DNA from: Jaltomata sinuosa
Lineage: Eukaryota > Streptophyta > Magnoliopsida > Solanales > Solanaceae
Length of the DNA: 64,000 nucleotides
Reading direction: 5' to 3'
Assembly: GCA_003996215.1 (NCBI GenBank)
Contig: QJPP01001597.1
Location: 186,001 to 250,000, forward strand
The position numbers and the translations under genes were made by a program. The stretch's first letter is position 1, and each line of letters starts with the position of its first letter. The notes beneath the pieces are model-generated. The model did not search any database. It had not been told where the DNA came from and saw nothing but the letters and a program-made list of their open reading frames with translations. Shown here in pieces: positions 24,411 through 37,300 of the stretch.

Positions 24411-27400
24411 TTATGATTTTGAAGGGATAGAAGAATATGATGAGATATGTTGTGCTTTAGTGATAATGGGGTCCTACTCGTATCCTCCAAAGAAGCTCGA
24501 TCTTGACTTGAAGAATTTCCAAACACTCCTTTCCAAACCTTCAATTGTCAAAGTACCTACATTGGAGCTCAAGCCATAACCATCACACTTGAAGTATGCC
24601 TACTTTGGTGCTAATGAGACCTTTCCGGTCATCATCTCTAACAAGTTGAATGACAAACAAGTGGAGGCATTGATTGAAATGTTAAAGAAGAACATTCGTG
24701 CCCTTGGGTGTACTATTGCCGACATAATTGGCATACCCGTGAGAATATGTATGCACAAGATAAATCTTCAAGAAGAATGTGCACCATCAATCGAACACCA
24801 AAGGAGGCTGAACCCACCTATGCAAGAGGTAATTAAAAAGAGAGTATCAAGTGGCTGGACGCCAGAGTCGTCTTACCCATTTCCAACAGTACTTGGGTCA
24901 GCTCAGTGCAATGTGTGCCAAAGAAGGGTGGAATTACTATCATCACTAATGAAAAGGATAAGATGATAGCTTTAAGACCTATAACCGGTTAGAGGGTGTG
25001 TATGGATTATCAAAAGTTGAATTCATGGACCGAAAAGGATTATTTCCCCCTCCCTTTCATGGACCAAATGCTTGATAGATTGGCAGGTCGTGGCTTCTAG
25101 TTTTTACTTGATGGATATTCTGGATACAATCAAATATCTATTGCTCCAGAATACTAGGAGAAGAAAATGTTCACATTCCCTTATGGGACTTTCGCGATTA
25201 AAAGGATGCCTTTTGGTTTGTGCAATGCCCTAGCCACGTTCCAACAATGTATGATGTCCATTTTCTCTAACATGGTTGAAGACACTATGTAGATATTTAT
25301 GGACAAACTTTTTGGTAGTTGGGGACGAGTTTGATGACTGCCTAGTGCATTTAGAAAAAAGTACTCAAATGATGCGAGGAAACAAACTTGGTTCTGAACT
25401 GAGAAAAGTGTCATTTTATGGTGAAAAGGGTAATAGTATTGAATCACAAAGTATATGAAAAAGGACTTGAAGTTGACCAAGCAAAAATTGAGGTCATCTC
25501 CAAGCCACCCCCACCGAAGACTGTAAAAGGAATATAGAGTTTCCTAGGCCATGCTGAGTTTTATAGGCGCTTCATCAAGGATTTTTTGAAAGTGGCTTAT
25601 CCCTTGTGTAAGTTGCTTGAAAAAAAGTCCAAGTTCAACTTTGAAAGTAGTTGCATAATGGCATTCCTCACATTCAAAGAGAAGTTGACATCAACCCCCA
25701 TCATTATCGCACTGGATTGATCAAAGTCGTTCAAGCTTATGCGTGATGCCAGTGGTCTGGCTTTGGGAGCTGTACTTGGTCAGCGAAAGGAGAAACTCTT
25801 CCACCCAATCTATTATGCAAGAAAAACATTGAATACAACCCAAATGAATTACATTGTAATGGAGCAAGAGTTGTTGGTTGTGGTATTTTCCTTTGAAAAG
25901 TTTCGGGCATACCTTTTTGGGAACAAGGTTGTTGTGCATACAAACCATGCAGCAATCAGGTACTTTATGACAAAAAAAGATGCCAAGACACGGGTAATTC
26001 ATTGAGTCTTGTTACTCCAAGAATTTGATTTTGAAATAAAAGATCAAAAGGGATATGAGAATTAAGTGGAGGATCACCTATCGAGAATAGAAGAAGAAGG
26101 AAGGCCCATGGGGGAACTTGAGTTAAATGATTCGTTCCCCGATGAACTCATTTTTGCAGCCTCGTATGATCTTACACCATGGTTTGCTAACTTTGCAAAC
26201 TTCTTAGAAAGTGACTTATTACCGTATGGTTTGACATCACACAAAAAAAAGAATTTTATTCATGATGTTCAAAAGTTTTTCTGGGATGAACCCTACCTCT
26301 TCCACGTTTGTGCCAATGGCATAATCTGAAGGTATGTACCCGAGATCAAAATGATGTCCATCCTTAAGGCTTGCCATTCTTCACCCGTCGGTGATCATCA
26401 TGGGGGTATGCAAATTGCATCAAAGGTATTGCAAAGTGGGTTTTATTGGCCGACACTATTTCAAGATGCTCATAATTTAGTGAAGGAATGTGACAAATGT
26501 CAATGGGAAGGGGGTGTGTCTCCATTCCACGAACTCCCATCGAGGACAATCATTGAAGTTGAGTTATTCTATGTTTGGGGCATCAACTTTATGGGGCTAT
26601 TTGGGAGTTCATGTGGGAATAAGTGCATTCTTATGGCTGTCGACTACGTCTCTGAGAGGGTAAAAGTTATGGAGCTATGAAATAATTAATGAAAGATCAT
26701 CACATCGTTCGTCAAAAAGCATATATTTGCTCAATTTGGCACCCCCCGTGCCATCATTAGTGATGGGTTATCCCATTTTTGCAACAAATTATTTAGTGCT
26801 CTTCTAAAAAAGTATTGAGTCAAGCATAAAGTGGCTACCCCTACCACCCACAAACAAGCGGGCAGGTTCAAGTGTCTAACAGGGAAATAAATGCCATTCT
26901 TGAAAAATCAGTAAACATCAACAGAATGGATTGGGCTCGGAAGTTGGATGATGCACTATGGGCCTATCAGACAGCTCAATTGGAATTTCTCCTTACCAAA
27001 TGGTCTTCGGGAAATCGTGTCACCTACTGGTAGAACTAGAACATAAAGCCTTGTGTGCTTTGAAAAACTGAATTTTGAATGGGAAAAAGCTGCTCAAGCG
27101 AGAGTTGAGGGCCTTAACAAGCTAGATGAGTTTTAGATGCGAGCTTATTAAAGCACCTCACTCTACAAGGCCAACATGAAATACTACCATGATCAACAAA
27201 TTCTCAAGCATGAGTTCTCTCCATGAGATTAATTGTTTTTGTTCAACTCTAGGCTCTGACTTTTTCCGGGGAAATTAAAATCCAAATGATCTGGCCCCTT
27301 AAAAGTGTTTCCAGTATTTGCAAATAGAGCAATAGATCTAGAAGTTGAAAATGGCTCAACCTCCAAAGTAAATAGGCAGCGAGTCAAGAAGTATTTGGGC

Positions 27401-27440
27401 ATACCTGAAGAAGTCCCACTCTTAGAAGTAATCTAACTCA
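24411..27440 (+). pseudogene. Athila-type pol remnant: RT, RNase H, integrase
   Basis: Order of domains: pre-RT segment with 'YAYFGANETFPVIISNKL' (about 24,590-24,650), RT (about 24,720-25,330), RNase H ('GLALGAVLGQRKEKLFHPIYYARKTL' from about 25,755), integrase zinc-binding and core ('HSSPVGDHHGGMQIASKVLQ' from about 26,376; 'YVWGINFMGLFGSS' near 26,570) and integrase C-terminus to about 27,430. The RT active-site motif is destroyed: after 'IFMD' at about 25,291-25,302 the next Asp is replaced and the frame shifts. Many stops are present. Confidence 0.85.
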
Positions 27441-29764
27441 ATAAACTATGAGTAAGAGATGCCATCGTCGAGCCGTGACATTAAACCAAGTGCTTCTTGG
27501 AAGGCAACCCAAGCATTTATCTTTATTTTGCACATTTTTATTTTTGGTGTTACTTCATGTGTTGTTTTTGTTAAAGTTTGTAGGTAGGAACCACACTAAG
27601 GGTGTTGAAATGTCGAATAGCCATTAAGCAACCTGAGGCGTAGAACAAGCGAGTCACACATCAAGGAGTGCACTTCGCACGGGCCATCACTCTTCACAAT
27701 AGATTAACCTTATAGTTTTTTAGGCCACGTGCGCCAAGCTATGCGATCACACATCACATTGTGTGCATCGCATGGTAGTTCTCATGTCGGAGACAGACCA
27801 TTGGCAATAATTAATGATTTTTATATCTAGGCATGTGATTGGTGTGCGGACTGCATCACCCATGTTGCATGTTGCACACCATATCACACTCCCGACTAGA
27901 ACACTAGCAGTTCTTCAAAAGTTCAGCCCACCATGTGATAGCTAGGGCATTTTGCACCACCCCGTGTACGCTTTGCACATCAACGCAGGGAGTACTCTCT
28001 TCTCCTGAGCTCTTATGTCATTGAGGAAAATGTTCCATTTATGTTTGGGTGTGCTTAACTTAAATTTGTAGTCTCCTTGTTAATAGAAAATTAGCAATAA
28101 ACTCCAAGGGTTTTCTTAATACCACGGTTCTTTCCCAAAGAGCAAATGTCTTCTTTATTTATCTTTTTTCTTTTTTTCTTTTACTTTTGTATCGAACGTG
28201 GTTGATGTTTCCCTATGATAATTGAGAGGCGACTTTCTTAAGGGAAAATTTTAATTTTTAGTTTTAATTTGAGTCCATGTTGTGCTTGTCTCAAAATAGA
28301 CTCACCAAAAAAATTTCTTAGCACTCATTTTGAAAATCGAAGGAAAGTGGGAAAATAATTTTTGAGAAAAGCACTCATTTGTCATGACTTGCACACTCTT
28401 GGTTTAGCTTGATCGATTTACAAACAAGTGTGTAGCGAACTCGGAATAGCTTATCAAAAGTCATTTATCCTAATTGATCTTGAGACTAGTGTTGATAATT
28501 CTTGTGATGTGATGCCGTGTGTGGTGAGTCTATCCTTTGATTCTTATGCATATGTGTCGTCTAGAACTTACCCCGAGTGTGATTCAAGGCAAAATCCTAG
28601 ATATGTCTGATCTTGGAAAATGATCTTAGGCCCTTTTTTGAATAGCCACTCCACCCAAATGCCTTTCCTTGACATTGATTCTAGTGAACCTCTTTGAGCT
28701 TGTGACCTTTTTTTGTCACCTTGTTGACACCTTGACCCCTTTCGGAACCTCTATTCTTGCACCCCTCCTCCGTAGTGGCTTGAAAGTGAAACGTAGGCTA
28801 AAAGCCTAAGTTGGGGGAAATTGAAATGATAACATAGGCAAAAGCCTAAGTTTGGGGGTTTATGTACTCAATGTGGAGAAAAAACAAAATCTACTCCAAG
28901 TACAAGGTAGCACCTTATTTGAATTGAAAATTGCTCCAAAAGACCAAATTCAATGAGCAAAATGAAAAAAAAAAGAATATAAGATACCAAGTGAAGGTGA
29001 TACAAGGAGGTGGAATGATCAAGTTTAAGGGAGAAGCTTGGGTTTTGTGAGGGAGAAATAAGGTAAAGTCAAAGTTTGAAAATGTGAATTGTGTTCATAA
29101 TAATGACAAAGAGTATTAGGAAGGTTTAGTCACTTCAGCCAAATGCAATCCTCACCTTATCCCTAGCCAACATCATAACCTGCAAGTCCTTAGAGATTCT
29201 GAGCTTGGTCACTCTACATTAGTGGGGATTTACATGAAGGGCAAGCCTATAGTTTGACACGTGTGCACTTGAACTTACTTGAGAGAGTGAGAGTCTTTGT
29301 GGTTCTCTTATAATCCCATGTATTGTGAATTACATGATTGTGAGTGGGATTATCTCTTGTGGTGAGTGGAATGATGCACTTGGATTGAAACATAAAGTCT
29401 CTATTTCAATTGAGGGAAATGAATGAGACAAGTTGTGTGGCGAATCTTGAGGCAAACCTTGATTGTCCATGCAAATGACTTGATAAGCTTAATCTTGTTT
29501 TGAAAGGTGAATTCCCCTATTTTTGAATTAGAAATCAAGTCCTTATGATGAATGTTTTGAAATGAGCAATTGCCTTGAATGTGGTTGTCCAAATTGAGAG
29601 AAGCATTGTAGTTGAGTCTTTTGTGTAAGTCTTTTATTTATTATTTTTCTTAGTTTTTAGAATCGATTAATCTTTTGTACCTTGATTGAGTTTTAGAGAA
29701 TAATTCATTCCTTACCTTGTGAGTATAGTGCTTGAGGACAAGCAACAGTTTAAGATTGGGGGTT
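27441..29764 (+). other. Non-coding 3' region of E2
   Basis: It starts with the 'gaaggcaacccaag' motif near 27,500. A word island at 27,620-27,990 is rich in GTGCG/CGCAC and TGCAC variants. A long tail shares motifs with the other Athila-like tails. No env-like frame can be recognised, unlike P1, E1 and G. A G-rich purine tract (AGATTGGGGG near 29,752) precedes the LTR. Confidence 0.65.
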
Positions 29765-31277
29765 TGATATGTCGGTAATCTACCAACTTATTGATCCTTT
29801 AATCATGAATTATTTCCATGTTTTGATAAGATTTAGAGGTTCTTATGGCCTTTATTGATGCAAATGCAGGTACTCTTGGTCAAAAGTAGGAAAAAAGGAA
29901 TTGGACCCAAAAGAGCTTAAAAAGAGTCGAAGTGTGAAGTTGATCAAGAGAGATGAAGATCCTATGGAGAGGTGCGGCCACCATGCGACACGCACAATGC
30001 TTTGTGCGATCCGCACTTCCTTCCGTATGAAGCTCATAAGAAGAAGGAGAATCTTCTAAGGGGTGCAACCATCATGAGACACACATAATGTCTAGTGTGG
30101 TCCGCATCCCACTTCACACAACACCTAAAGTTCAAGCTAAGTCACTGGTCCACTGATGCAGAGCTGTGCAATATGCACAATGAGACATGCAAAATGCACA
30201 TTGCGGCGCACAGCTCCCAAGGGGCATTTTTTCTACTCTTATGTGATGATTTGGGAACATTCTAAAACCCAATTTGGGAATAGTTTTTCATAGTTTTGAC
30301 AGTTTTGAATATGTTTTGAGTGTTGAACAAGTTTTCTCTCTCAAGGCAAAATAGAGGGTTTCACTCAATTCTCTCCATCTTCAACCTTGGATTCACCATA
30401 GTTTTGTAAATTGAGCTTGGATATTGGAAACTTCTTCCATTAATGAGAGGGAATTTAAATTACCTACTTGGTATTTCTTCTTATGCCTTTAGCATGAGTG
30501 GATAAGTCTCCTTGTATAGGGTATGTGTATGATGGGTACTTGATTAATGGGTATGGATCTTGCTTATTTGTATTTATAATTGCCAAATTGATATGGGTCT
30601 AGTGAATTCTCCATGTTTTAACTCTAAAATTAATGGTTACAAACATTGATTAAAATTACTTGATTGTGTTCTTGCTTGAGAAAGAGGTTCATAATTTCGG
30701 ATGAGAATTCACTAGAGGGTACTTGGGATTCCATTTAGGTTGAGGCTAGAAATAGCTCAATTCACCAGAAACACCTATTTAAGAGTCTAAGCTAGAGATA
30801 GTGTGACTTCCCCAAGCTAATATTGGTTGGTTAATGATTAAACCACGGTGCTTGAACAAAGACCATTGGATAAATGTTTGTGAGATCGAAAGATTAACAT
30901 TCATGCCTAAAACCAATGCTACCCATGTTGTTTAGTTAAAATTTATCTAAATGAACAAGTACCTTGACCCGTCCTTGAGGTCCATCGGAAGCATACCCCT
31001 AGTCGTCCTCTCTCTTGATACAAACTCGTGTTTTACTTTACGTTTTTACTTGAATTGCAAATTGTGATAGATTTCCCAATTCCCTGATTTCCCCCTTTTT
31101 TTACTTTTATTGTTGTTTGAACTTTGACTCTATTGGTGATTTATATACGACAATCCTTTAGGCAACTCTACCATTTCTCTGTGAGATCGACCCTAACTCC
31201 CATCGAGCATTATAAATTTTATTTTGCTTAACGATCGCCTTCACCTCCGTATGGAGAATATTACTTGAGCGTTATCA
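29765..31277 (+). repeat. 3' LTR of E2, 1,513 bp
   Basis: TGATATGTCGG...GCGTTATCA. It is the same family as the minus-strand LTR at 33,182-34,680, with matching starts after the first few bases and a shared 'tagaggttcttatggcctttattgatg' block. An island of GTGCG/CGCAC words lies at 29,960-30,220. Confidence 0.85.
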
Positions 31278-33181
31278 GTAGGTCACCTTCAAAAGAATGA
31301 AATGAGCTAACTTGGTCAATCTATCCATAATCACCCAAATGGAGTCAAACTTTCCCAAAGTCTGAGGCAACCCAACCACAATGTCCATAATGATATGCTC
31401 CCACTTTTACTCAGGTATAGGCATTCTCATAGTCATACCACCCGATCTCTGGTGCTCATACTTCACTTGTTGACAATTCAAACACTTAGCCATAAACTCC
31501 ACAATGTCTCTTTTCATCCTACACCACCAATAATGCTTCATTAAGTCATGATACATGTTGGTTGCACCCGAATGAATAGAATACCTCAAACTGTGAGCCT
31601 TCTCCATGACCAATCTAGTCAAGTCACCAACTTTGGGAACACAAATCTGACCCTTGATCCTCAAAACATTCTCTGAATCAAGAATTTCTTCCTTAGCATC
31701 CCTACTCAACACTTTGTCCCGAATGACACCCAATTTTCCATCCTCAAACTGTCTATCCTTAATTTGTGCCAACAACAAGGACCGTGCCTCAACACAACCA
31801 AGCATTCTACCAGGCTCAGAAATTTCAAGTCTCATGAAGCTATTTGCCAAAAACTGAAGATCCATGGCTAAAGATCTTTCCTTAGCCACTAACATAGCAA
31901 TACTACCTATACTTACTGCTTTCTTACTTAAGGAATCCGCCATAACATTAGCATTTCCCGAATAATAGAGAATATTTGTGTCATAGTCCTTCAACAACTC
32001 CAACCACCTATGTTGTCTCAGATTCACATCTTTCTGGTTAAGATATATTATAGGCTATAATGGTCGGTGTACAACTCACAATGAACTCTATACAAGTAAT
32101 ACCGCCACAACTTCAAAACAAATACTATTACTTCCAACTCTAAATCATGAGAGGGGTTCTTCTCATATGTCTTAAACTGCCTCAAAGCATAAGCTATCAC
32201 CTTCCCTTTTTGCATCTAAACACCACCAAGTCCAACTCCCAAAGCATCACAATACATGGTAAAATCTTCAACTTCCACATGTATGGTCAAAATAGGTATT
32301 GAAACAAACAAAGCTTTGAGCTTTTGAAAGCCCTCCTTACACTCATTGGACCATGGTAAGCAACATTCTTCTGAATCAACTCGATCCAAGGAGTTGCAAT
32401 AGAAGAGAAGCCCTATAAAAATCGTCTATAATAACCAGCCAAACCAACAAAACTCCTAATCTTAGTAGGTCTAGTCCAATCTTGACCCACCTCAACCTTG
32501 GCCAAATCGATCATAATGTCATCCTTGGACATAACATGACCTAAAAATGCCACAAAACTAGGCTAAAACTCACACTTCGAAAACTTAGCATATAACTTCT
32601 CATCCCTCAACCTTTTTAGAACAATCCTCAATGTTTCACATGATGCTCCTCACTCTTGGAATATACCAAGATGCCATCAACGAATACAATCACAAAGTCA
32701 AGATATGGTCAAAACACTCCATTCTCAACTCCATAAATAATGTCGGGATGTTAGTCAATCCAAATGACATCACTAAGAACTCATAATGACCATTCTGGGT
32801 CCTAAAAGATGTCTTAGGGATATCCAAAGCCCTAATCCTCAAGTAATAGTACCCCAATCTCTAGTCTATCTTCGAAAACACTTAAGCACCTTAAAGCTAA
32901 TAAAACAAATCATCAATGTGCAGAAGAGGATACTTGTTCTTGATAGTCACTATGTTCAAATACCAATAATCAATACACATATCAATAGCCCATCTTTCTT
33001 CTTCACAAACAGCACCTAATCACCAGAAGGTAAAACACGGGGCCTAATAAAACCCTTAATCAACAAATCCTGAAGCTGACCTTCTAATCCGTCAGATCTA
33101 TCCTATAAGGAGGAATACAGATAGGCTTGGTTCTTGGCTCTAAATAAATAGCAAAATCAATGTCCTTTTCAAGAGGAACAC
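31278..33181 (-). pseudogene. Gypsy pol remnant H: RT, RNase H, integrase start
   Basis: Minus-strand order: RT from 33,181 ('LEPRTKPICIPPYR'), with an active-site 'FVDGILVYSKS' in which the second Asp is Gly (about 32,690-32,660). RNase H follows (about 32,290-31,900), then the integrase zinc-binding region ('HSLRYSIHSGATNMYHDLMKHYWW', about 31,590-31,510) and the beginning of the core (to 31,278). An open stretch of 206 codons covers the RNase H end and integrase start (32,027-31,407); elsewhere it is broken. Both ends are cut by inserted LTRs of one Athila-like family. Confidence 0.85.
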
Positions 33182-34680
33182 TGATGAACGCTCAAATTGT
33201 ACTCCCCAAAGTTGGAGGTCACGATGATCATGCAGCAAAACCAAATTTATAATCTCAATGAGTGTCAGGGTCATACCCAAGGGACTTGGAGTAGCTAAAT
33301 AGAGATTGTATTGAGTTGAGTTCAAAATAAGAGTAAATGCTTAAAATAGAAAGTAAACATATGGGGGAATTGGGATGTTGTCACTACAATCACAATTCAT
33401 TTAAAAAGCAGTAAAATGAAAGCGGGTGTACCAAGTTAATTAGACGACTAGGGATGCATATCCGATAGGGGTTTAATTATGGGGTAGAGTAATTATCAAT
33501 TCATACTTATTCACGCTTATTGACATAAGTAGAATTGGTCATGGGTAAGAATTTTTATTTATCTCTCAATCAACAATCTTATATCCGATGATCTCTATTA
33601 GAGCATCATCGATTTAATCAATAAACAACCAATCTAAGCTTGGAGAGGTCACACTATATCTAGCTTAGACCCTTAAATGGGTGATTCCATCGATAAGATC
33701 CATCTCTAGCCTCAAATCTGAGTAGAGTCCCAAGTTCCCACTAGTAATTTCACATCCGAAACCATAAAATCCTTTCTCAAGCAACACATAATCAAGTAAT
33801 GAATATTAATATTTACAACCACCAATTTTAGGATTAAAACTAGGTGAAATTACTAGACCTATGTCAAATAAGCAATTATAAGCAAGAATAAATAACACCC
33901 ACACCCATTTGTTAAGCACACATCATCAACACACTCCTAGACAAGAGAAATTAGCCACTCATAGCAAGAGAGAAAGAGATACCAGTTGGGTAAGTCAAAA
34001 TCTCTTCCATTAGAGCTGAATCTCAAGTTCTAGATTCAATTTGAGCTCACAAGTGTTAACCAAAAAAACTGGATTAAAACCCTCTTCTCAATGGAGGTGA
34101 AAACTTAGTCTCAAAGAAAAAAGCTCTTTTGAATATTCAGGAGTGAAGGAAGTTTTTTACAATTGTGCCTAAATAGGCCTTTTATAGTTTCCCATAACAT
34201 CACTAAAAGTTAGGACAAAAATGCCCTTCGGGAGGTGTGCGATGCAACGTGCGGTTCGCACATTGTGATGTGCGCATTGCACACTGCCTTCAGTTGGACC
34301 AGTGGCTCAGATAACTTGGGAGCTTCATGCAAAGGGAGTGCATTTCGCACCTTGGGATGTGCGTGTCGCACAACGACCGCACCCCTTAACAGATTCTTCA
34401 GTGGCTTTTGTAGCTTCATGCGGAGCAGTTGCGGTTTGCACCTCGGCCTGTGCGTGTTGCACGGCCACCGTATCTCCAGTCAGAATCTTCAGCTTTTCTG
34501 AACGCTTCACACTTAACTCTTTTTTGAGCTCTTTTTGGGTCCATATCCTTGTTTTTCATCTTTTATCAAAAGTATCTGCATAGACATCAATAAAGGCCAT
34601 AAGAACCTCTAAATCTATTCAAAATATAGCAATAATTCATGGATATAGGCTCAATAAGTTGGTAGATTACCGACTTATCA
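33182..34680 (-). repeat. 3' LTR of G, 1,499 bp
   Basis: The plus strand reads TGATGAACGCTC...CCGACTTATCA. It is the inverse of the E2 LTR family. The purine tract side has 'aacccccaaacttgaactat' at 34,681. Bases 34,180-34,186 give a minus-strand TATAAAA just downstream of its word island. Confidence 0.85.
34225..34475 (-). repeat. GTGCG/CGCAC word island in LTR G
   Basis: It contains GTGCG-GTT-CGCAC at 34,249-34,261, plus GATGTGCGCATTGCAC, TGTGCGTGTCGCAC and TGTGCGTGTTGCAC variants. The minus-strand TATAAAA at 34,180-34,186 lies about 40 bases beyond it. Confidence 0.7.
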
Positions 34681-36755
34681 AACCCCCAAACTTGAACTAT
34701 TGCTTGTCCTCAAGCAATATACAAGACAAGGAATGAATAATGCTCTAGGCTCAATCAAGGAACAAAAGACTACTCTACACTAAAAATTAACAAAAAGAAT
34801 AAGCGAAAGACTCAAACAAAAGACTCAACTACTATGCTCATCTCAATTTGAACCACCACAAATTCAAGGCAATGGGTCATTTCAAAACCTTTTCCAAAAG
34901 AACATCATTTCTCATTCAAAATCAAGGGAATTTTGCCATTCAAAACAAGACATTTAAGCTTCTCAACTCATTGGCAAAGACCGTCAAGGTTTGTCTCGAG
35001 ATTTACCACACAATGTCTCATTCATTCCCCTCAATTGAAATAGAGACTCTATATTTCAATTCGAGTGTATGATGCCACTCACCACAAGAGAGAATCCCAC
35101 TCACAATCATTTAGTTCATAAAACACGAGATTATAGGAGAACCAAGAAGTCTCTCACTCTCTCAAGGAAGTTCAAGTGCATACACGTCGAACCATAGGCT
35201 TGCCCTTCATTTATCTCGCCACTAATGTAGGGTAGCAAAGCTCGAAATCACCAAGGACTTCTGGGTTACGATGTTGTCTAGGCCTAAGGTGAGGATATCA
35301 TTTGATTCAAGTGACTACACCTCCCTAATGCTCTTTGTTCTCATTTCGAACACCGCTCACAGTTTCCAATTTCAACTTCACCTTATTCCTCCCTCACATA
35401 ACCCAAGATTTCTCCTATTTACTCAAGATCATTCAAACTCCTTATACCACCTTCACTTGGTAGCACCTATTTTTGCTTTTCAATTTGCTCATTAAATTGA
35501 TCTTTTGGAGCAATTTTCAATTCAAAATTAAGGTGCTACCTTGCACTTGAAGTGCACTTCTTTTCTTCTCCTTATTTCACCACATGTACCCCCAAACTTA
35601 GGCATTTGCCTACGTTATCTTTCGTTTCCCCCCCCCCTCCAAACTTAGGCTTTTAGCCTACATTTCATTTTCAAGCAATTAAAGAGGATGGGTGCCAAAA
35701 TAGAGGTTCCAAAAAGGTCAAGGTGTTAACAAGGTGCCAAATAACGGTCATAAGCTCAAAGAGGTTCACTAGGATTTGATGTCAAGGGAAGTCATTTGGG
35801 TGAAGTGGCGATCAAAAAGGGCCTAAGGTCATTTCCCAAGCTCGATCACGCCTAGAATTTCACCTTGAATCACATTTGGGGAAAGTTCTAGACGACACTT
35901 ATGCAAGAGAATCAAGGTAAAGCCTCAACACACAAGGCATAATGCCACAAGACCTCTTTTATTAGTCTCACAATCAATTAGGGCAAATGATTTTTGACAA
36001 GCTATTCCGAGTTCATTACACACTCGTTTGTGAGTCAATCAAGCCAAAGCGAGAGTGTGAAAGCCATGACAAGAGAATGCTTTTCCTCAAAAATTCATTT
36101 CCCTTCTTTTTTATATTTTCAAAACAATTTGCCAAGAGAATTTTTTTGGTGGGCCCATTTCTAGACAAGCAACTACGGACTCAATTCTAAAGTAAAACTT
36201 GGCATTTTCCCTTAAGAAAGTCACCTCTCAATCTATCATAGGAAAACACAAACCTGGTTCGACACAGAAAAACAAAAGAAAAGCAAAAGAAAATAATCAA
36301 AACTTTTGCTCCTTGGAAAAGAATCGTGGTATTAAGAAAACCCTCGGAGTTTATTTCTAAACTACTATTAACATGGCGATAACCAAATTTGCGCTCATGA
36401 TTCATTCAAGAACAAGCCTCGGTGTAGGTATTTAGCGTATTTGCAAGATATGGGTAGTGGAACAATGGGGCATGTAAGACCAACCCGGCACACAATCAAC
36501 AAAAATCAACCCCGGTGAGGGCACAAATAAGCTCAAAGTAAAAATGAAACATAATCTAAAGGCCCGGCAAGGGCAATAAACATAACAATCATTAAAATAT
36601 GCTTGACAAGGGCCAAATAAAATCTAGTAGAATGTCAACAAGGAAACAAGGCCCGACAAAGGTAAGAAAATATCTCAAGCCCACTCACGGGCACCAAAAA
36701 GCAAGGAATCAAGTAAATCCACCCCCTCCCCATAAAAATAGCATTGCCCTCAATG
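34681..36755 (-). other. 3' non-coding tail of G
   Basis: No gene is seen. It contains the Athila-like tail motifs in reverse complement ('ccaaacttaggc' at 35,590 and 35,640; 'gcattttcccttaagaaag' near 36,201) and several 'ggcaagggc' or 'gacaagggc' repeats at 36,480-36,690 leading to the ORF end. Confidence 0.65.
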
Positions 36756-37300
36756 CTAATAGCTCAATGTGAAGAGGGTGGCACTCCCTGGAGGACTATG
36801 CCTCATAATCATCATCCTCTGCAGTTGTCTCCTTATCTGAGGCTCTTCCACTTGGGCCAACACCACCCTTTTGGGAGTGTGCAGAAAGTGTGGAGTCACG
36901 GAGAACATGCAGGAAGTCAGGGTTCTCATCATCATATAACTCATGATCCTCACCACCAGGATGCACATCATCCTTATCCGCATAGGCTGCAAACAGGTCA
37001 TCCAAGTGTCCGGGAATGGAATGAGGTGGAGGCAAGTTGGTCAGATCTGCTTCTACCACCGGAGCTTTACCTTTGCCCTTGTGAACATCCTCTTGCAGGT
37101 AGTGATTGACCCCTCAATGACATCGACCCTCTTGCACAGTGAGTTCAGGCTATCCATTACCCCTCGTACTGCCTCTTTAACAGCCCTATTTATCATACCG
37201 GGTAGCTTAGTGGCTAGGTCAGCAAGCTATTTGTCATGGCTATGAGTTTTGTCAACCATGTCCTAAAGGCTTCTTTTGGTCATAGAAGGGGTTGGGGCAT
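36756..37300 (-). pseudogene. Env-like ORF C-terminal remnant of G
   Basis: The minus strand gives a segment with 'AVKEAVRGVMDSLNSLCKRVDVIEGS' (about 37,185-37,110), a probable coiled coil. A lysine/arginine-rich stretch and a very acidic tail ending 'TTAEDDDYEA' at 36,796 follow. The order agrees with the C-terminal halves of the copies at 9,771-10,078 and 17,239-17,830. It is broken by shifts and lacks its N-terminal half. Confidence 0.6.

Larger units (their letters stand above)
24411..31277 (+). mobile_element. Athila-like element E2, 5'-truncated
   Basis: It contains the protease-RT linker, RT, RNase H and integrase (24,411-27,440), a non-coding 3' region (27,441-29,764) and the 3' LTR (29,765-31,277). 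The 5' LTR, gag and protease are lost at the junction with LTR K. The 3' LTR abuts minus-strand gypsy integrase, so E2 probably inserted into that gypsy. Confidence 0.8.
33182..37300 (-). mobile_element. Athila-like element G, minus strand, 5'-truncated
   Basis: On the minus strand: env-like ORF (about 37,300-36,756), long non-coding tail (36,755-34,681), purine tract and 3' LTR (34,680-33,182). Gag-pol and the 5' LTR are missing; the right edge joins a gypsy gag fragment near 37,300. The junction position is approximate. Confidence 0.75.

Noticed and set aside
34210..34583. Overlapping open frames on both strands with Cys/His-rich peptides
   Set aside because: They are shadows of the GTGCG/CGCAC word island in LTR G. 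The Cys and His come from the DNA words, not from a zinc finger.
36600..36700. Repeated 'ggcaaggg' and 'gacaaggg' phrases as a CRISPR-like or satellite array
   Set aside because: Units are irregular in spacing and sequence. They are the reverse complement of 'ccttgtcggg' phrases also found after the env-like ORFs at 10,550-10,600 and 17,950-18,040.
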